Source: Collimonas sp. PA-H2
GTDB taxonomy: Bacteria > Pseudomonadota > Gammaproteobacteria > Burkholderiales > Burkholderiaceae_D
Assembly (NCBI RefSeq): GCF_002564105.1
Contig: NZ_PDBX01000001.1
Span: 2,542,001-2,606,000 of the forward strand
Direction of reading: 5' to 3'
DNA length: 64,000 bases
A program made the translations under genes and the position numbers. Under the pieces are notes generated by a model. The model ran no database searches. It saw only the letters and a program-made list of their open reading frames with translations, and was not told where the DNA came from. Positions within the stretch are counted from its first letter, which is position 1, and each line of letters opens with the position of its first letter. Positions 43,482 through 52,269 of the stretch are shown piece by piece.

Positions 43482-44273
43482 ATGATCATCACTATTTTCA
43501 GCGAAGACGACAGCACCAAACGCTCCATCCTGGCTGCCAGCCTGGCGACCTTCTGCGCACAGCAGCATCGCAAGGTCCTGCTGATCGACGCCACTTCGCT
43601 CAAATATTCCCTGCACTGGGGTGAGCGCCGCGCCGCCGCCGACGCCAGGATCAAGCTGGCCGTGCGCGGCATGGAGGGCTTGCCGTCGGAACTGGAAAAT
43701 CCGCTTTCCTATTATCGCAGCCACTTCCAGGATATCGTCATCGACACCGACGGCAGCGATTCCTGGAATGCCGATTCGGCGCTGGTGGCGACCGATGTGC
43801 TGCTGGTGCCGGTCGGTTCGCGCAGCGGTGACCTCAAGCGCCGCGAAAACCTGATCCAGCGCATCGAAGCCTTGCGCCTGTTCAATCCGGCATTGCGGGT
43901 GCTGGTGGTCGAGCTGCAAGCTATCAGCGCTTTTGGCGATGCAGCTGGGGCCGAAGGAAGCAGCGATGCCCGCGTCTTCTCCGACAAGGTCCTGACGGCG
44001 GCGCTGGCGCAGACCGTGATCCACGAATGGCTGGAGGATAACCGCCTGCTGCAGCAAGGGCAGTCGGTGTTCGACAGCGAGCCGCGCAACCGGCGCGCCG
44101 TTGCCGAAATCGAAGCGCTGTACCAGGAGATTGCCCACGCCAGGGATTTGCGGCTGGAAGCCTGCGCCTATAGTCTGGCGATCCTGCATGCGATACAACG
44201 GCGCACCTTGTCAAATGAAACCGCCGAGGCGGACCTGCTCAGCGGCGCTGCAGCAGGCGGCAACAGAAACTGA
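43482..44273 (+). CDS. ParA/BcsQ-like protein lacking the P-loop
   Basis: A 263-residue protein with a strong ribosome site (TAGGAGGAAAT). The order of elements follows ParA/MinD ATPases: an N-terminal strand MIITIF, a helix ILAASLATFCAQQHRKVLLI, DATSLKYSLHW at the switch-I aspartate place, DIVIDTDGSDS at Walker B, and ATDVLLVPVGSRSGDLKRRE. The nucleotide loop is not canonical: instead of KGGVGKTT it reads SEDDSTKRS. ATP binding is therefore doubtful. No ParB gene, cellulose genes or flagellar genes are near. It stands alone and may be a regulatory or structural derivative. Confidence 0.65.
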   Translation: MIITIFSEDDSTKRSILAASLATFCAQQHRKVLLIDATSLKYSLHWGERRAAADARIKLAVRGMEGLPSELENPLSYYRSHFQDIVIDTDGSDSWNADSALVATDVLLVPVGSRSGDLKRRENLIQRIEALRLFNPALRVLVVELQAISAFGDAAGAEGSSDARVFSDKVLTAALAQTVIHEWLEDNRLLQQGQSVFDSEPRNRRAVAEIEALYQEIAHARDLRLEACAYSLAILHAIQRRTLSNETAEADLLSGAAAGGNRN

Positions 44274-44308
44274 GATCTGCATCTTCTGGCTTGTCGCCAG
44301 AAAAAAAA

Positions 44309-44532
44309 AGACAGGCATCTGCCTAATGCTGTTCAGTTAGGGCAGAACGACATGGCGTAGGGTGGGCACTCCGTGCCCACGCAGTATCATGGATATTCGT
44401 GTCCCTGACATTCGTGCTCCGGCTACGCGCGCCGGCCCGTCCGCGTGGGCACGGAGTGCCCTCCCTACGAGTTCCGCAAATAAAAATGCCGCTCAGTCTT
44501 AACTGAACGGCATTACAGGCATCTGCCTGTCT
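44309..44532. repeat. Nested inverted repeats between convergent genes
   Basis: Outer arms: GACAGGCATCTGCCTAATGC with TGTTCAGTTAG on the left and TTAACTGAACGGCATTACAG with GCATCTGCCTGTC on the right. Inside (44357-44468) is a second element whose 26-base ends (44357-44382 and 44443-44468) are inverted copies with one mismatch; each end contains the palindrome GTGGGCAC/GTGCCCAC. Together with short flanks it fills the whole 310-base gap between the ParA-like gene and prc. Confidence 0.7.
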
Positions 44533-44583
44533 TTCGGCTGCGCCGCGGACGCCTGCTTCAGCGCTGCGGCTTTTCCGGATACA

Positions 44584-46737
44584 TCATTTTGCCGGCGCCG
44601 CTGCCACCGGCTGCACCGCGAATTTCGGATTGTTCTTTTGCAGATCCGAGGCGTCGCTAAGGATATGCGCCGCTTCGTTCAATAACACGTCCTTCGCGCC
44701 CTTGGCTTTTTTCTCGGCCGCCAGTTCGGCGCTCAGGCTGCGCTCATTCGCTTGCAGGCCGTCGTCCTTGCTGTCGGCATCGACGCCATCGGCGTCCTTG
44801 CCTTTGGCGGCATCGCTGGCGCTATCCTTGGCGCGAGCTTGCTGGCGGGTTTCCTGCTGCGCCATTTCAGCGCGGCGGTCGGCTTCATTGAGAGAGATGG
44901 AGCGCTTCTTGCGCTGAGTGTTTACCTCAGTCACGTCTTCCACGAAGCGCTGGTAATCCTTGTCTTTCTCGACCCGGGCGTCATGCCGGATCTTGAGCTG
45001 CGGCGCAAGGTCCTTGATGTCGCCCAGCTTGGCATAGTCTGCCGCCTTGACTTCCGACCATGGCAGCGCATTGTCGTAGCTCGATTCGCCGAAATTCTCG
45101 GTATCCGAGAAGCCCGGCAGGCTGACGTCCGGCGTGACGCCGCGCAGCTGCGTGGTGCCGCCGTTGATGCGGAAGAACTGGGCGATGGTCATCTTCAGTT
45201 CGCCGAACTTCGGCTTGTCGTTGTGCGCCAGCTGGTCGAGGTTGACCATGGTTTGCACGGTGCCTTTGCCGAAGCTACCTTCACCGATGATCACGCCGCG
45301 CCCGTAGTCCTGGATCGCCGCCGCAAAAATCTCCGAGGCGGAGGCCGAACCGCGGTTGATCAGCACCGCCAGCGGGCCGCTCCACACCGGCGTGGAGCGA
45401 TCGTCGGCTTCGACATTGACTTCGCCGCGGGCATTGCGTTGCTGCACGATCGGTCCCTTGCCGACAAACAGCCCGGTCAGGTCCACCGCTTCAGTCAGCG
45501 AGCCGCCGCCGTTGTTGCGCAGGTCGACCAGCACGCTGTCGACCTTTTCCTTCTTCAGCTCGTTCAGCAGCGCCGCCACGTCGCGGCTGGCGCTGCGGTA
45601 ATTCTTGTCGCCCTTGCCGCGCGCATCGAAGTCTTCATAGAAGGCCGGCAGGGTGATCACCCCGACCTTGCGGGTACTGTCGCCATTCTTTACCGAGAGG
45701 ATGGTTTTCTTGGCGGCTTGCTGTTCCAGGCTGATCTTGTTGCGCACCAGGCTCAGCAGCTTGTGCTTGGCGTCCGGACCGGCATCGGCCGGCAGGATGT
45801 CGAGCTTGACCACGGTATCCTTGGCGCCGCGGATCAGCTTGACGACGTCGTCGATGCGCATGCCGACCACTTCGGTCATGGCGCCCTGGGGGCCTTGCGC
45901 CACGCCGACGATGCGGTCGCCGACGGCGATCTTGCCGGACAACTGCGCCGGACCGCCTGGCACCAACTCGCGGATAGTAGTGTACTCATCGCGCTCCTGC
46001 AGCACGGCGCCGATGCCGACCAGCGACAGCTTCATGGCGATGTCGAAATCCGCCGCCGCAGTGGTGCCGAGATAATCGGTATGCGGTTCGATCGATGTCG
46101 CATATGCGTTCATGAAGATCTGGAACACGTCATCGCTCTTATACTTATAGGCGCGCGCCAGCGAATTTTCGTAGCGCTTGCTGAGCGTATCGCGTATCGC
46201 CGGGTCCTTCTTGCCGGCCAGCTTCAGACGCAGCCAGTCGTTCTTGACCCGCTTGCGCCACAGGTCGCGGCTCTCGGCTTCGGTTTTCGGCCATGGCTCC
46301 TTGTCGCGCACGAAGGCGTAGTCTTCCTTCTGGCTGAAATCGAAACCCTGCTTCAGCAATTCACGCGCATAGGTCAGGCGATCGACGATGCGCTGCTGAT
46401 ACAGGTTGAAAATGCTGAAAGGGATGCTCAGATCTTCTTTGTAGATGGCGTCGTCGAGCTTGCTGGTCTGGGCTGTGAACTGGTCGATGTCTGCTTGGAT
46501 GAAAAAGAATTTTTCCGGATCCAGCGATTTGACATAGCGGGTGATGATTTTTTCCGCCAGCGCGTCGTCCAGTTTCACCGGCTTATAGTGGAAGCGGGTC
46601 AGGAACTGCGCGCTCAGGTGGGCCGCCTGCGCTTGCTGCTGCAACGGCGTCAGGACCGGTGGCGGGCCCGACTCCAGCGCGTGGGCTGCGGTCGAGATTG
46701 CCAACAAGATACAAAGCAGACTATTTTTTAGGCGCAT
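44584..46737 (-). CDS. prc: Tail-specific carboxy-terminal protease Prc
   Basis: A 717-residue periplasmic protease (family S41A) with a signal peptide (LLCILLAISTAAHA). Parts in order: an N-terminal helical domain of about 220 residues, a PDZ domain (LVGIGAVLQERDEYTTIREL, VPGGPAQLSGKIAVGDRIVG), the catalytic region with VLVDLRNNGGGSLTEAVDLT, the serine in NRGSASASEIFAAA and the lysine in GEGSFGKGTVQTM, then a DUF3340 C-terminal domain. It degrades proteins with hydrophobic C-termini and trims peptidoglycan-related lipoproteins. Ribosome site GAAGGTTAT. It is transcribed alone. Confidence 0.93.
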   Translation of the reverse strand: MRLKNSLLCILLAISTAAHALESGPPPVLTPLQQQAQAAHLSAQFLTRFHYKPVKLDDALAEKIITRYVKSLDPEKFFFIQADIDQFTAQTSKLDDAIYKEDLSIPFSIFNLYQQRIVDRLTYARELLKQGFDFSQKEDYAFVRDKEPWPKTEAESRDLWRKRVKNDWLRLKLAGKKDPAIRDTLSKRYENSLARAYKYKSDDVFQIFMNAYATSIEPHTDYLGTTAAADFDIAMKLSLVGIGAVLQERDEYTTIRELVPGGPAQLSGKIAVGDRIVGVAQGPQGAMTEVVGMRIDDVVKLIRGAKDTVVKLDILPADAGPDAKHKLLSLVRNKISLEQQAAKKTILSVKNGDSTRKVGVITLPAFYEDFDARGKGDKNYRSASRDVAALLNELKKEKVDSVLVDLRNNGGGSLTEAVDLTGLFVGKGPIVQQRNARGEVNVEADDRSTPVWSGPLAVLINRGSASASEIFAAAIQDYGRGVIIGEGSFGKGTVQTMVNLDQLAHNDKPKFGELKMTIAQFFRINGGTTQLRGVTPDVSLPGFSDTENFGESSYDNALPWSEVKAADYAKLGDIKDLAPQLKIRHDARVEKDKDYQRFVEDVTEVNTQRKKRSISLNEADRRAEMAQQETRQQARAKDSASDAAKGKDADGVDADSKDDGLQANERSLSAELAAEKKAKGAKDVLLNEAAHILSDASDLQKNNPKFAVQPVAAAPAK

Positions 46738-47474
46738 ATAACCTTCAGTTCGATGTTCTTACTTACGTGAGCGGCGGGAAACAGTAATAACAATAATATT
46801 CCTGCCCTTGCTATCAATAATGGCCGCCTGCGGGCCAGGCCCGGCGTGCTATGCAATTTGACTGGCATAGGAGGCAAGCGTTCATTCCGGGTAATTCTAC
46901 TTGGCTTTGCTTAAGACTTGCTTAAACCGGGGATTTCCCCGCGCTGCTGCGCCCTTCATGCGCTTGCTTTGGCTTACCTGGCTATCGGCGCCCAGAAGTG
47001 CGTTCCGCCGGCCGCTGCAGTTGCCCGGGTTTCCGCTTTTGCATCTTCACATCCGTTTTTGTTCGCGTATCCGTGATCCTGCAGGTGTAATACTGACAAT
47101 GATGATTCAGGCTTTCTTCCACATTAATCGGGGCAGAATCATGAGTCAAGAAACAATCGAATTCACTTTTTGGGCGCGGAACGTTAACAAGAGTCAGCAA
47201 GATTCAGCAAGATCTGGCCGCGCACCGGCTGGCACATCGTTTACAACCGTAAGCTGGCGCATTCATCATGGTTGCGCTAACACGCCGGTTGAAAAAATGG
47301 AACTGGCTTTTGCGCCGCGAATGTCGGCCACGTCATGCACGCGACGCCGCGATTTCCAGTACACATCCAGGATTTTTTCTGCCTCATCAAGCGTCATCGA
47401 CAGGTAACTTGGCGGTCATGCGCCGGTAATACAGCGACTATAGAGTCAGGCTTTTCTTTCTATATGGAAATGAC
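46738..47474. other. 737-bp intergenic region without a supported gene
   Basis: It separates the divergent prc and phospholipase C genes and must hold both promoters. Short frames are present (for example from ATG 47141) but lack family patterns, codon bias or good ribosome sites. A small direct repeat GTCAGCAAGATTCAGCAAGAT is seen at about 47192. Nothing else is supported. Confidence 0.5.
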
Positions 47475-49448
47475 ATGGCGCACTCAAGTCGTAGAAAATT
47501 TCTCAAAGGTTCTATGGCAGCGATGGGGGCGACCATGTTGCCGCCGGCTGTCCAGCAAGCGCTGGCTGCACCCGCTGTCAGCGGCACGCTGGGTTCGATC
47601 GGACACGTCGTCATTTTTTGCCAGGAGAACCGCTCCTTCGATCATTACTTCGGCACCATCAAGGGCGCGCGCGGTTTCAACGACGATCACGCCGCTACCA
47701 TCCAGGGCACCTCCCGCAACGTCTTCAGCCAGGCCGACAGCACCGGCGCCCTGTACACGCCGTGGCGCCTGAATTCCAGCACTTCCTCGGCGCAGTGGCT
47801 GTCGGATGTGCCGCATGATTTGAATACCGGCACCGCTGCCTGGAACAAGGGCCGCAACGACAAGTGGATTCCCAACAAGGGCATGAATGCGCATACCTAC
47901 ATGACGCGCAGCGACCTGCCGTATCACTATGCGCTGGCGGATGCCTTCACCCTGTGCGACAACTATTTCTGCTCGGCGCGCACCTCGACCAACCCGAACC
48001 GCCTGTACCTGATGAGCGGCACCATCGACCCGCAGGGACTGAACGGCGGCCCGGCCACCACCAACGGCTTCACCTACGGCTCGCTGACCTGGCAGACCTA
48101 TCCGGAAGCGCTGCAGGCGGCCGGCATCAGCTGGCGCACCTACCAGGAAGTCGACAACTACGACGACAATGCGCTGGCCTGGTTCAAGCAGTTCCAGAAC
48201 CTGCCGACCAATTCGCCCCTGTATATCAATGGCGTGCAGACCCGGGTGCTGGCGGACTTCCAGAACGATGTCACCAACAACACCCTGCCGGCGGTGTCCT
48301 GGATCGTCGCGCCGGCGGCCAAGTCGGAACATCCGAGCGGCTCGCCGAATGTCGGCGTCGATTACGTCAATCAGTTCCTGCAGGCGCTGGCCTCGAATCC
48401 GGCAGTGTGGGCCAAGACCGCTTTCATCTACACCTATGATGAAAATGGCGGCTTCTACGATCACGTCACCACGCCAACGCCGCCAACCGGCACCGCCAAC
48501 GAATTCGTCAGCGGCGTGCCGATCGGCCTCGGTTCGCGTGTGCCGACCATTGTCTGTTCGCCGTGGAGCCGCGGCGGCTGGGTCGCCAGCGAGGTATTCG
48601 ATCACACCTCGACCATCCAGTTCCTGGAAAAATGGACCGGCGTAACCTGTCCCAACATCAGCCAGTGGCGGCGCGACATCTGCGGCGACCTGACTTCCTG
48701 TTTCGATTTCACCACCAGTAATGCCGCCTTCCCGGTGCTGCCGAATACCGCCGCGCTGGCAACCCAGGCCAGCAGCCAGCAAAGCCTGCCGAAACCGGCG
48801 CCGCCGGCAGCCAACACGGTCATGCCGCCGTATGAAGCCGGGCAAAAGGCCTTGCGCGTGCAGCCTTACCAACTGAACGGCTGGCTGACGCAAGACCTGG
48901 CCAACAAGCAGATCTGGACCAACTGGAGCAACGGCGGCAGCAAGCCTGCGCCGCTGCAGATCAACCTGGACAACTATCGCACCGACAACCCATGGATGTA
49001 CACCATGGCGGCCAACGCCACTGCGCGCGACTACTGGCATGTGATCAGCTACGGCAATGGCTACTACGACCTGGAAATGCTGGCGCCGAACCAGTTCTAC
49101 CGCCGCTTCAAGGGCTATCTCAGCGGCACCGCATGGCAGGGTCAGCCGCAACCGCAGGTGCAGCTGACCAACAACGGCGCCGGCCAGACTGTCAGCATCC
49201 TGTTCGACAATAGCGGCACCAGCAATACGGCGGTGTTCACTCTGCTAGACCGGATCACCTCAGGCAGCGTCAGCAGCCAGACCATCACGGTGGCGCCGAA
49301 GCAGAGCACGACAATCCAGTTCAGCACCACTAACGGCTGGTACGACCTGAAGATCACGCTGGGCGGCGACAGCAACTTCATGCAGTCGATGGTAGGCTAC
49401 ACCGAAGGGCAGCAAGGCCTGACGCGGCCGCCGGTGCTGCGTTGGTAA
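47475..49448 (+). CDS. Phospholipase C, phosphocholine-specific (Tat-exported)
   Basis: A 657-residue secreted enzyme. The N-terminus has a Tat signal (SRRKFLKGSMAAMGATMLPP). The phosphoesterase domain begins with IGHVVIFCQENRSFDHYFGT and includes HAYMTR-like AHTYMTRSDLPYHYALADAF, FCSARTSTNPNRLYLMSGTI, YTYDENGGFYDHVTTPTPP and GLGSRVPTIVCSPWSRGGWV, then DHTSTIQFLEKWTG. C-terminal DUF756 repeats follow (YDLEMLAPNQFYRRFKGYLS and VLDRITSGS-type strands). It hydrolyses phosphatidylcholine and probably sphingomyelin of host or competitor membranes, yielding phosphocholine. The length is slightly shorter than the commonest 690-730 residues. Confidence 0.9.
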   Translation: MAHSSRRKFLKGSMAAMGATMLPPAVQQALAAPAVSGTLGSIGHVVIFCQENRSFDHYFGTIKGARGFNDDHAATIQGTSRNVFSQADSTGALYTPWRLNSSTSSAQWLSDVPHDLNTGTAAWNKGRNDKWIPNKGMNAHTYMTRSDLPYHYALADAFTLCDNYFCSARTSTNPNRLYLMSGTIDPQGLNGGPATTNGFTYGSLTWQTYPEALQAAGISWRTYQEVDNYDDNALAWFKQFQNLPTNSPLYINGVQTRVLADFQNDVTNNTLPAVSWIVAPAAKSEHPSGSPNVGVDYVNQFLQALASNPAVWAKTAFIYTYDENGGFYDHVTTPTPPTGTANEFVSGVPIGLGSRVPTIVCSPWSRGGWVASEVFDHTSTIQFLEKWTGVTCPNISQWRRDICGDLTSCFDFTTSNAAFPVLPNTAALATQASSQQSLPKPAPPAANTVMPPYEAGQKALRVQPYQLNGWLTQDLANKQIWTNWSNGGSKPAPLQINLDNYRTDNPWMYTMAANATARDYWHVISYGNGYYDLEMLAPNQFYRRFKGYLSGTAWQGQPQPQVQLTNNGAGQTVSILFDNSGTSNTAVFTLLDRITSGSVSSQTITVAPKQSTTIQFSTTNGWYDLKITLGGDSNFMQSMVGYTEGQQGLTRPPVLRW

Positions 49449-49468
49449 AGTAGAGGGCAAGCCGATCC

Positions 49469-49491
49469 GGCGCCGTGCCTTGAGCGGCGCC
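49469..49491 (+). terminator. GC-rich hairpin after phospholipase C
   Basis: GGCGCCG (49469-49475) pairs with CGGCGCC (49485-49491) 20 bases after the stop. There is no T run, so it may only stabilise the transcript end. Confidence 0.35.
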
Positions 49492-49531
49492 GCCGGAGCG
49501 GCAACGGCGGCGACAAGTTGCGGACCAGAGC

Positions 49532-50023
49532 ATGAATGAAAAAAAAGTGGCGATAGGGCTGGGCATGGCCGGCTGTGCGTTCATCGCACTGCTGGTGTGG
49601 CTGACCATGCCTACTTCGTCCTCGCAAGCGCCGATAGCGCTGCTGCCGGCCAGCGGCGCAGCTGCCGCTTCAGAAACCGTGGTTTCCGTGGCGGCTGCGC
49701 CCGTAAGCGCTGCCGCAGCCCGGACCGATAGCAATTGTTCCATGCAGCGCCTGGATTCATGGCGCCTGATCAGCGTCGAGATGGGCGGCTACCGGCAAGC
49801 CGGCATCGCCGTCTTCAACAACGGCCGGCGCGGTTCGCTCACCGTCAGCGAAGCGCAAAGTTTCGACGGCGACCTGCTGCTGGAAAAAGTGAGCAGCAAT
49901 TCGGTCGCCTTGCGCTGCGGCCAGCTAGTGCAGACCAAAGTGCTGGGCGAAAGCCGGGTTTCGGTGGAGCTGCCGGCCAACCCGGAAATGCGAACCGCGC
50001 TGCCGGCGCCGGCCAGCAACTGA
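49532..50023 (+). CDS. Membrane-anchored protein of unknown function
   Basis: A 163-residue protein with one N-terminal helix (VAIGLGMAGCAFIALLVWLT), an Ala/Ser/Val-rich linker to about residue 65, and a globular domain: WRLISVEMGGYRQAGIAVFN, LTVSEAQSFDGDLLLEKVSS and NSVALRCGQLVQTKVL. This resembles the small beta domain of GspC/PilP-type secretion and pilus proteins, but similarity is weak and no such genes are near. It may be co-transcribed with the phospholipase gene 80 bases upstream, hinting at a link with its export, which is speculative. Confidence 0.5.
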   Translation: MNEKKVAIGLGMAGCAFIALLVWLTMPTSSSQAPIALLPASGAAAASETVVSVAAAPVSAAAARTDSNCSMQRLDSWRLISVEMGGYRQAGIAVFNNGRRGSLTVSEAQSFDGDLLLEKVSSNSVALRCGQLVQTKVLGESRVSVELPANPEMRTALPAPASN

Positions 50024-50099
50024 CTGCCGCGGCCGGGGCCGCCCATGGTCAGCCATGTTTGCTGCTATCCTTGATTTTTCAGGTCTAGCGGACGCCGCC

Positions 50100-50513
50100 A
50101 TGAAATGCCATTTCCTTGCCATAGTTGCAGCACTGATCCTGATACCGGCGCTATCGAGCGCGGCGCCGGCCAGCCATGATTTCTCCAGCCGTTTCAAAGC
50201 CTGTTATGCCGCCGCTGGCAGCGATGAGTCGAAGTCGACCTGCCTGGCTGCAGAACTGGACGCGCAGAACAAGGCCGTAGCCGATGCGCATCAGGCGGCC
50301 GCGCAGGTATTGGCCGGCGCAGACAGGCAAAAGCTGGCGGATGATTTCGTGGAATGGAAAAAATCGATACTGCTGGATTGCTCGCTGCAGGCCGATAATC
50401 TGAAGGTGGCGATCGCAAGAGAAAACGCCAGGAAGTACTGCCTGATCGAGCGCAGCCTGGCGCACAGGAATGCCGATGAAGTCATCCGGCAAGACAAAAC
50501 CCTGAACCGCTAA
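50100..50513 (+). CDS. Exported LprI-like (DUF1311) protein
   Basis: A 137-residue exported protein; the start MKCHFLAIVAALILIPALSS is a signal peptide. The mature part has cysteines at FKACYAAAG, KSTCLAAELDAQNKAVADAH, LLDCSLQADN and KYCLIERSLAHR, which with the helical pattern and KKSILLDC match the lysozyme-inhibitor LprI N-terminal domain. Family members may protect against host lysozyme; a role here is not shown. The in-frame ATG at 50055 would spoil the signal peptide. The gene follows the membrane-anchored protein after about 75 bases. Confidence 0.6.
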   Translation: MKCHFLAIVAALILIPALSSAAPASHDFSSRFKACYAAAGSDESKSTCLAAELDAQNKAVADAHQAAAQVLAGADRQKLADDFVEWKKSILLDCSLQADNLKVAIARENARKYCLIERSLAHRNADEVIRQDKTLNR

Positions 50514-50560
50514 AAAACAAGGCCGCCGGGTCCAGCCCGGCCTGCCGTATTCCTATGTCA

Positions 50561-50989
50561 TCAGGCCTTGACGCCGACGATCACATGAGATGCCTTGAAA
50601 ATCGCGACCACCGCCTTGCCAGCCGCCAGGCCGAGGTTTTGCGCGCTCTCTTGGGTGATGATGGCCGCCAGCGTCAGGCCGCCCTTCAGGCTGACTTCTA
50701 CTTCGGTGTTCACTGCCCCCGGCTTGACCGTCTTGACGGTGCCTTCCAGCCGGTTGCGGGTGGAGAACTTGATGCCGGCGTCCACCGTCGACAAGATGAT
50801 CCACGGCGCCTTGACCAAGGCCAGCGCTTCCGAGCCGCTCTTCAGATCCAGGTACTTGGTGCTTTCGCGGGTGATCACCGCAACGATGCGGTCGCCGCCG
50901 GCGAGCGTGATCTCGACTTCGTCGTTCACCGCGCCGGCGTGGATGGCGGTGACCTTGCCGGCGAATTCATTGCGTGCGCTTGTCAGCAT
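50561..50989 (-). CDS. Molybdate-binding protein with two TOBE/Mop domains
   Basis: A 142-residue cytoplasmic molbindin; ribosome site AAGGAG. Two similar halves are visible: SARNEFAGKVTAIHAGAVND with EVEITLAGGDRIVAVITRES, and STRNRLEGTVKTVKPGAVNT with EVEVSLKGGLTLAAIITQES. Each is a TOBE/Mop fold that binds molybdate or tungstate between subunits. It likely buffers intracellular molybdate for molybdoenzymes. No mod transport genes are near. It is convergent with the LprI-like gene, and a short GC-rich stem at 50522-50545 separates them. Confidence 0.85.
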   Translation of the reverse strand: MLTSARNEFAGKVTAIHAGAVNDEVEITLAGGDRIVAVITRESTKYLDLKSGSEALALVKAPWIILSTVDAGIKFSTRNRLEGTVKTVKPGAVNTEVEVSLKGGLTLAAIITQESAQNLGLAAGKAVVAIFKASHVIVGVKA

Positions 50990-51200
50990 TTCAAACTCCT
51001 TGTTTGTCTATCGGGTCCCAGGCCAGGAGCCTGGAAAAGGGGAGTTTTATCATACTCCTGTGCGCCGGGACGGCATTCATGCGCTGCTGCTAATCCCTAT
51101 GTCATTGCCGTGATAGTTGACCGCCGTCATCGGTTTTCGAGCTGGACTATGCGAATATCATTATATTCAATGGTATATAACGAAATTCCAGGTCAAATCC

Positions 51201-52112
51201 ATGTTCATCCGCCAATTAACTTACCTGGTCACGCTGGAGCGCGAAAAGCATTTCGGCCGCGCCGCGCTGGCCTGCAATGTTTCGCAGCCGGCGCTGTCCG
51301 GCGCCATCCGCAGCATAGAGCAGGAACTGGGAATGGCGATCGTGCAGCGCGGCCGCCGCTTCGAAGGCTTTACGCCGGATGGCGAGCGGGTGCTGGCCTG
51401 GGCGCGCCGGGTGCTGGCCGATTGCGAAGGCTTGCGCCAGGAAGCCGGCGCCAACGAGCGCGATCCAGCCGGCACGCTGCGCTTCGGCGCGATCCCGACC
51501 ACCTTGCCGCTGGTGCCGCTGCTGACCGAGAGCTGCCTGCAGCAGTTTCCACGCATGCGCCACGCCGTCTACACCATGGCGGCGGCCGATATCCTGCGCC
51601 AGATCAGCAATTTCGAGCTGGATATCGGCCTCAGCTATCTGCAGGACGAGCGCCTCAGGGATTTCGCCACCGTGCCGATGTTCGTCGAGCGCTATGTGCT
51701 GATCGCGCGCGACGACAGCCTGTTCGCCGGCCGCAGCGCCATCTCGTGGGAAGAAGCGGCGGCCTTGCCGCTATGCCTGCTGACCAGCAACATGCAATGC
51801 CGGCACGGCATCGACGCCGCCTTCGCCGCCGCCGGCATGAAGGTGCAACCGCGAGTCGAAACCGATTCGATGATGGCTCTGTACTCCTATGTGCGCTGCG
51901 CCGGCCTCTACAGCATCGTGCCGCACAGCGTCCTGACCCTGCTGGAGATGCGCCAGGAACTGAGCGCGATTCCGCTGACGCCGGAACTGCAGCGCGAGAT
52001 CGGCCTGGTCATGCTAGCCCGCACACCCTTGACGCCGCTGCTCAACGCCGCGCTCGCCAATTTCCGCGGTCTCGACCTGCAGGCGCGGGTGGATGCCTTG
52101 CTCGATTGCTGA
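51201..52112 (+). CDS. LysR-family regulator
   Basis: A 303-residue regulator starting MFIRQLTYLVTLEREKHFGR. The helix-turn-helix is AALACNVSQPALSGAIRSIE. The effector domain includes GTLRFGAIPTTLPLVPLLTE, NFELDIGLSYLQDERLRDFA and LIARDDSLFAGRSAISWEEA. ATG at 51201 is favoured over an upstream in-frame ATG by the family N-terminus. It sits directly before the formate dehydrogenase gene, 157 bases apart on the same strand, and is its probable activator. Confidence 0.85.
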   Translation: MFIRQLTYLVTLEREKHFGRAALACNVSQPALSGAIRSIEQELGMAIVQRGRRFEGFTPDGERVLAWARRVLADCEGLRQEAGANERDPAGTLRFGAIPTTLPLVPLLTESCLQQFPRMRHAVYTMAAADILRQISNFELDIGLSYLQDERLRDFATVPMFVERYVLIARDDSLFAGRSAISWEEAAALPLCLLTSNMQCRHGIDAAFAAAGMKVQPRVETDSMMALYSYVRCAGLYSIVPHSVLTLLEMRQELSAIPLTPELQREIGLVMLARTPLTPLLNAALANFRGLDLQARVDALLDC

Positions 52113-52139
52113 TTTGCTGAGCGGCGCTGATAACTTGAA

Positions 52140-52155
52140 CTGATCATTCCATCAG
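52140..52155. promoter_or_regulatory. LysR-type site candidate before formate dehydrogenase
   Basis: CTGATCATTCCATCAG has five-base inverted arms (CTGAT/ATCAG) around six bases and fits the T-N11-A form. It lies 115 bases before the fdh start, a usual place for LysR binding. Confidence 0.35.
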
Positions 52156-52269
52156 ATCAAACGATTAGCCGACTCCCCGTGAATTTTCGATACTGCGTTC
52201 CAAGGCAGCGAGCGGCTGCCAGGATCGGCGCACCGTGCGCCGCGAATTCACAGAGAAACGGAAAAAATC

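Noticed and set aside
44282..44310. Possible terminator CTGGC-TTGTC-GCCAG after the ParA-like gene
   Set aside because: The homopolymer after the stem on the coding strand is A, not T, and on the other strand the T run comes before the stem.
46901..47772. Several overlapping small plus-strand frames upstream of phospholipase C
   Set aside because: No recognisable domain, biased low-complexity composition and weak ribosome sites; better read as non-coding.
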